A stretch of 64,000 bases of DNA from Streptomyces sp. NBC_01485. GTDB taxonomy: Bacteria; Actinomycetota; Actinomycetes; Streptomycetales; Streptomycetaceae. The stretch spans positions 7,316,001 to 7,380,000 of the forward strand of contig NZ_CP109435.1 in the NCBI RefSeq assembly GCF_036227125.1. The letters run 5' to 3'. The position numbers and the translations under genes were made by a program. This document shows positions 63,401 to 64,000 of the stretch, piece after piece (the stretch's first letter is position 1; every line of letters begins with the position of its first letter). The notes under the pieces were generated by a model that made no database searches, was not told where the DNA came from, and was given only the letters and a program-made list of their open reading frames with translations.

Positions 63401-64000
63401 GCGCGCGGCCTGGCGCTGTTCGACGCGGCGCTGACCGCCGGGCACACCCTGCTGGCGCCGATCCGCCTGGACCAGGCCACCCTGCGGCGCCAGGCCGGAT
63501 CCGGGGCGCTGCCCGCCCTGTTGACCGGCCTGGTCCGCACCGCCCCGGCCCGTCGCACCGCCGCGAGCACCGCAGCCCCGGCCGGCGCGGGCGACGAGCT
63601 CACCCGGCGGCTGACCGCCGCCGCGCCCGCCGAGCGCGACCGGATCCTGGCCGATCTGGTACGCGGCCACGCCGGCACCGTCCTCGGCTACGAGTCCGCG
63701 ACCGCCGTCGACCCCGGCCGCGCCTTCCGCGACCTGGGCTTCGACTCGCTGACGGCGGTCGAGTTGCGGAATCGTCTGAACGCGGCGACCGGACTGCGGC
63801 TGCCCGCGACCCTGGTCTTCGACCACCCCACGCCGGACCGGCTCGTCGCCCACCTGCGCGACACGCTGCTCGGCGGCGCCGGTACCTCCGACGCCTCGGC
63901 CGCCCCACTCGCCGGTGGCGCCGGCGTCGGTGCCGGTGCCGGTGACGCCGACGAGCCGCTGGCCATCATCGCCATGAGCTGCCGGTTCCCCGGCGGAATC
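57404..64000 (+). CDS. Type I PKS 3: fully reducing module, then start of next KS (3' partial)
   Basis: At least 2199 codons, open to the window end; ATG at 57404 after GGAG. A short coiled coil (residues 5-30) is the docking helix. Then KS (about 35-455, Cys208, with VETACSSSS instead of the usual DTACSSS), AT (606-910; GHSQG and YASH, methylmalonyl), DH (970-1250; His1002 in HAVAGAVLLPG, Asp1185), ER (about 1485-1785; HAAAGGVGMAA, Tyr in LGMYP), KR (1793-2050; Tyr1942 and the LDD B-type motif), and ACP (Ser2115 in GFDSL). A second KS begins at about residue 2182 (AIIAMSCRFPGG). All reductive residues are intact, so this module should leave a saturated methyl-branched unit. It would follow PKS2 if gene order is assembly order; an upstream gene outside the window cannot be excluded. 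Confidence 0.94.
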   Translation, partial: MTTSTEQILEALRASLKETERLRRSNRALTEAAHEPIAIVGMACRLPGGVRSPEDLWRLVDDGADAVGGLPTDRGWDIEALYDPDPDKPGTFYVDQGGFIDDVADFDAPFFGISPREALAMDPQQRLLLETSWEAFERAGIDPHSLSGSKSGVFIGAAFQGYGGGGHQPLPEGVEGYLLTGNITSVASGRIAYTLGLQGPAITVETACSSSSVALHIACQSLRQGECTLAVAGGASVLTTPWSFVEFSRQGGLAVDGRCKAFSSDADGIGWADGVGVLLLERLSDAQRLGHRVLAVIRGTAINQDGASNGLAAPSGPAQQRVIREALADAGLTAADVDAVEAHGTGTTLGDPIEAQALLATYGQQRAAEEPLWLGSLKSNIGHCQTASGVAGVIKSVMALEHGVLPRTLHVAEPSPHVDWSDGAVRLLTEARAWPSTGRARRIGVSSFGVSGTNVHLILEQAPDLPASDPEPTPEPGPGTAAVRPRPFGAAEAAPWVLSGRGAAALAGQAAQLAEFVEPAVHGVQGVQGEAAEPSEAPEPSEAAEPAVHGTVAIGRALAGRSAFADRAVIFGESLAERVATLREIESGTADSPRVVTGSAGADAGVVFVFPGQGAQWVGMGRELLAVSPVFAASIAECEAALSPWVDWSLTGVLAGDGAELARVDVVQPVLWAVMVSLAAVWRSVGVVPVAVVGHSQGEIAAACVAGALSLEDAARVVVLRSRAITRLAGTGGMVSVFASAEEVEPLLPDGVGIAAVNGPGSVVVSGPVDELDAFVERCAAEGVQAKRVAVDYASHSVMVEALEAEITESLKGVTSQAPAVPMLSTYTGEWVKSGELDGGYWYGNLRHRVRLADAVGELAAAGHRLFVEVSPHPVLTTAVQDTLDQKSSGDGVALGTLRRDQGGAERFLRSVAEAFTQGAQVDWAALYGGIEVPRVELPTYAFQRQRYWLENPDTGFADAAGLGLTTVEHPLLAAAVSLADDDGLVLTGRLSTRAHPWLADHAVAGAVLLPGTAFVELALHAGDMTNCHLLDELTLHTPLVIPDRAAVRVQVRVAAPDPATGRRALTVHARPEAAGGERVEQDPQGDWTLHATGVLAVAARPVDGAGDRSGDGSGQEQWPPAGATALDVSDLYPRLAEAGYGYGPAFQGLRAAWRTADAVYAEAALPDGHSEQAARYGLHPALLDAALHAAGFAGFLEDDAKADANGDANGNAVRAIGATGPRLPFAWTGVTLSAVGARALRIRLARSGEDTLTVTLTDPAGGPVATVDALVLRPVDTARLSTGAAEDLYRVAWTPTRLPDAASTAGWAVLGADGLGLATALDLPRRPDRDALAASGPVPSVVLTGWPTPDGPAPQAVRTALERALRDVQDWLADDRFAESRLVVVTRDGCPADDWQDTDPVASALTGLLRTAQSENPGRLVLVDTDGHPASWQALPALVATGEPQAALRLGEARAPRLSRAAADAPLPVPADAPAWRLAVTTPGTLDHLAAVPWPPAAAPLAEGEIRIAVRACGVNFRDVLITLGMYPDQALLGSEGAGRVVEVGPGVTDLAVGDRVAGMLTGGFGPLAVTDRLKVARIPDGWSWEQAASVPVAFLTAWYALVDLAALRTGEAVLVHAAAGGVGMAAVQIARHLGAEVYATASPGKWDALRELGLDDDHIASSRDTGFAEKFPGVDVVLNSLAGEFTDASLRLLSPGGRFIDMGKTDVRDPERVAADHHGVRYRAFQTGESGDQRLREMLEEVFGLIESGALRPLPRRCWELRRAPDAFRHIQQARHIGKVVLTVPPALDPDGTVLVTGATGTLGALVARHLVAEHGVRRLLLASRSGPQAPGAGELLADLAAAGAEATLSACDTADRDELRALLDGIPADHPLTAVVHTAGALDDGVLSALTPERFDAVLRPKADAAWHLHELTAHQDLAAFVLFSSAAGVFGNAGQGNYAAANAFTDALAQHRRSLGLPAISLAWGLWEQRSGLTGHLDATDVGRMSRTGVTALDSARGLALFDAALTAGHTLLAPIRLDQATLRRQAGSGALPALLTGLVRTAPARRTAASTAAPAGAGDELTRRLTAAAPAERDRILADLVRGHAGTVLGYESATAVDPGRAFRDLGFDSLTAVELRNRLNAATGLRLPATLVFDHPTPDRLVAHLRDTLLGGAGTSDASAAPLAGGAGVGAGAGDADEPLAIIAMSCRFPGGI
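59218..59530 (+). repeat. Homogenised AT tract, PKS3
   Basis: About 300 bp nearly identical to the AT tracts of PKS1 and PKS2, then it shifts to C-ending codons (from GACGCCGCCCGG at about 59540). The shift marks the end of a recombination tract. Confidence 0.8.

Overview
The window comes from a very GC-rich actinobacterial chromosome, almost certainly Streptomyces. It shows strong G/C third-codon bias, AGGAG/GGAG ribosome binding sites, frequent GTG starts, LAL and ROK regulators, and a type I modular PKS locus. Two domains meet near 17.8 kb.

LEFT HALF (1-17.8 kb), carbohydrate use and conserved genes. A partial membrane-anchored protein is followed by a short acyltransferase remnant, a secreted endonuclease/exonuclease/phosphatase-fold enzyme and a secreted GH10 xylanase. 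A deletion scar joins the front of an MFS transporter to the front of an opposing ABC ATPase. A four-gene minus-strand operon follows: sugar-binding lipoprotein, two permeases and a GH2 beta-galactosidase. Behind it lies a ROK regulator that shares a 14-bp motif with the operon. Then come an alditol oxidase (aldO), a radical SAM protein with CX8CX2C spacing, and a membrane protein that fuses a sigma-factor-like half and an HX3CX2C zinc motif to an outer CBM2 domain. About 1.1 kb of non-coding DNA closes this half.

RIGHT HALF (17.8 kb to beyond 64 kb), a PKS/NRPS cluster cut off by the window end. In order: LAL activator; stand-alone NRPS (C-like, A, PCP); PKS1 (KSQ-AT-ACP loading plus a fully reducing module); PKS2 (two KR modules); ferredoxin and P450; alpha/beta-hydrolase 1; ABC exporter copy A; a stand-alone 'adenylation C-lobe plus methyltransferase' protein; alpha/beta-hydrolase 2; ABC exporter copy B; a bicovalent-type FAD oxidase; and PKS3 (a fully reducing module, then the start of another KS). 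Every AT has the GHSQG and YASH motifs of methylmalonyl-CoA-specific ATs. If the proteins act in the order PKS1, PKS2, PKS3, the chain starts from propionate and grows as a polymethylated acyl chain with two hydroxyls flanked by saturated positions. The NRPS, methyltransferase, P450, flavoprotein and hydrolases would add, tailor or release. I cannot name the product.

Three features stand out. (1) A recurring direct-repeat motif (ACCCCTA-N5-CCCC, about 11-bp period) lies in every large intergenic region of the cluster and not in front of the LAL gene or the sugar genes; it looks like a regulon-wide operator. (2) The exporter is present twice in 2.4-kb blocks that are almost identical, and one block carries the tail of the neighbouring FAD oxidase gene as a scar that shows the direction of copying. 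(3) The AT domains share nearly identical tracts with G/T-ending codons, evidence of recent homogenisation.
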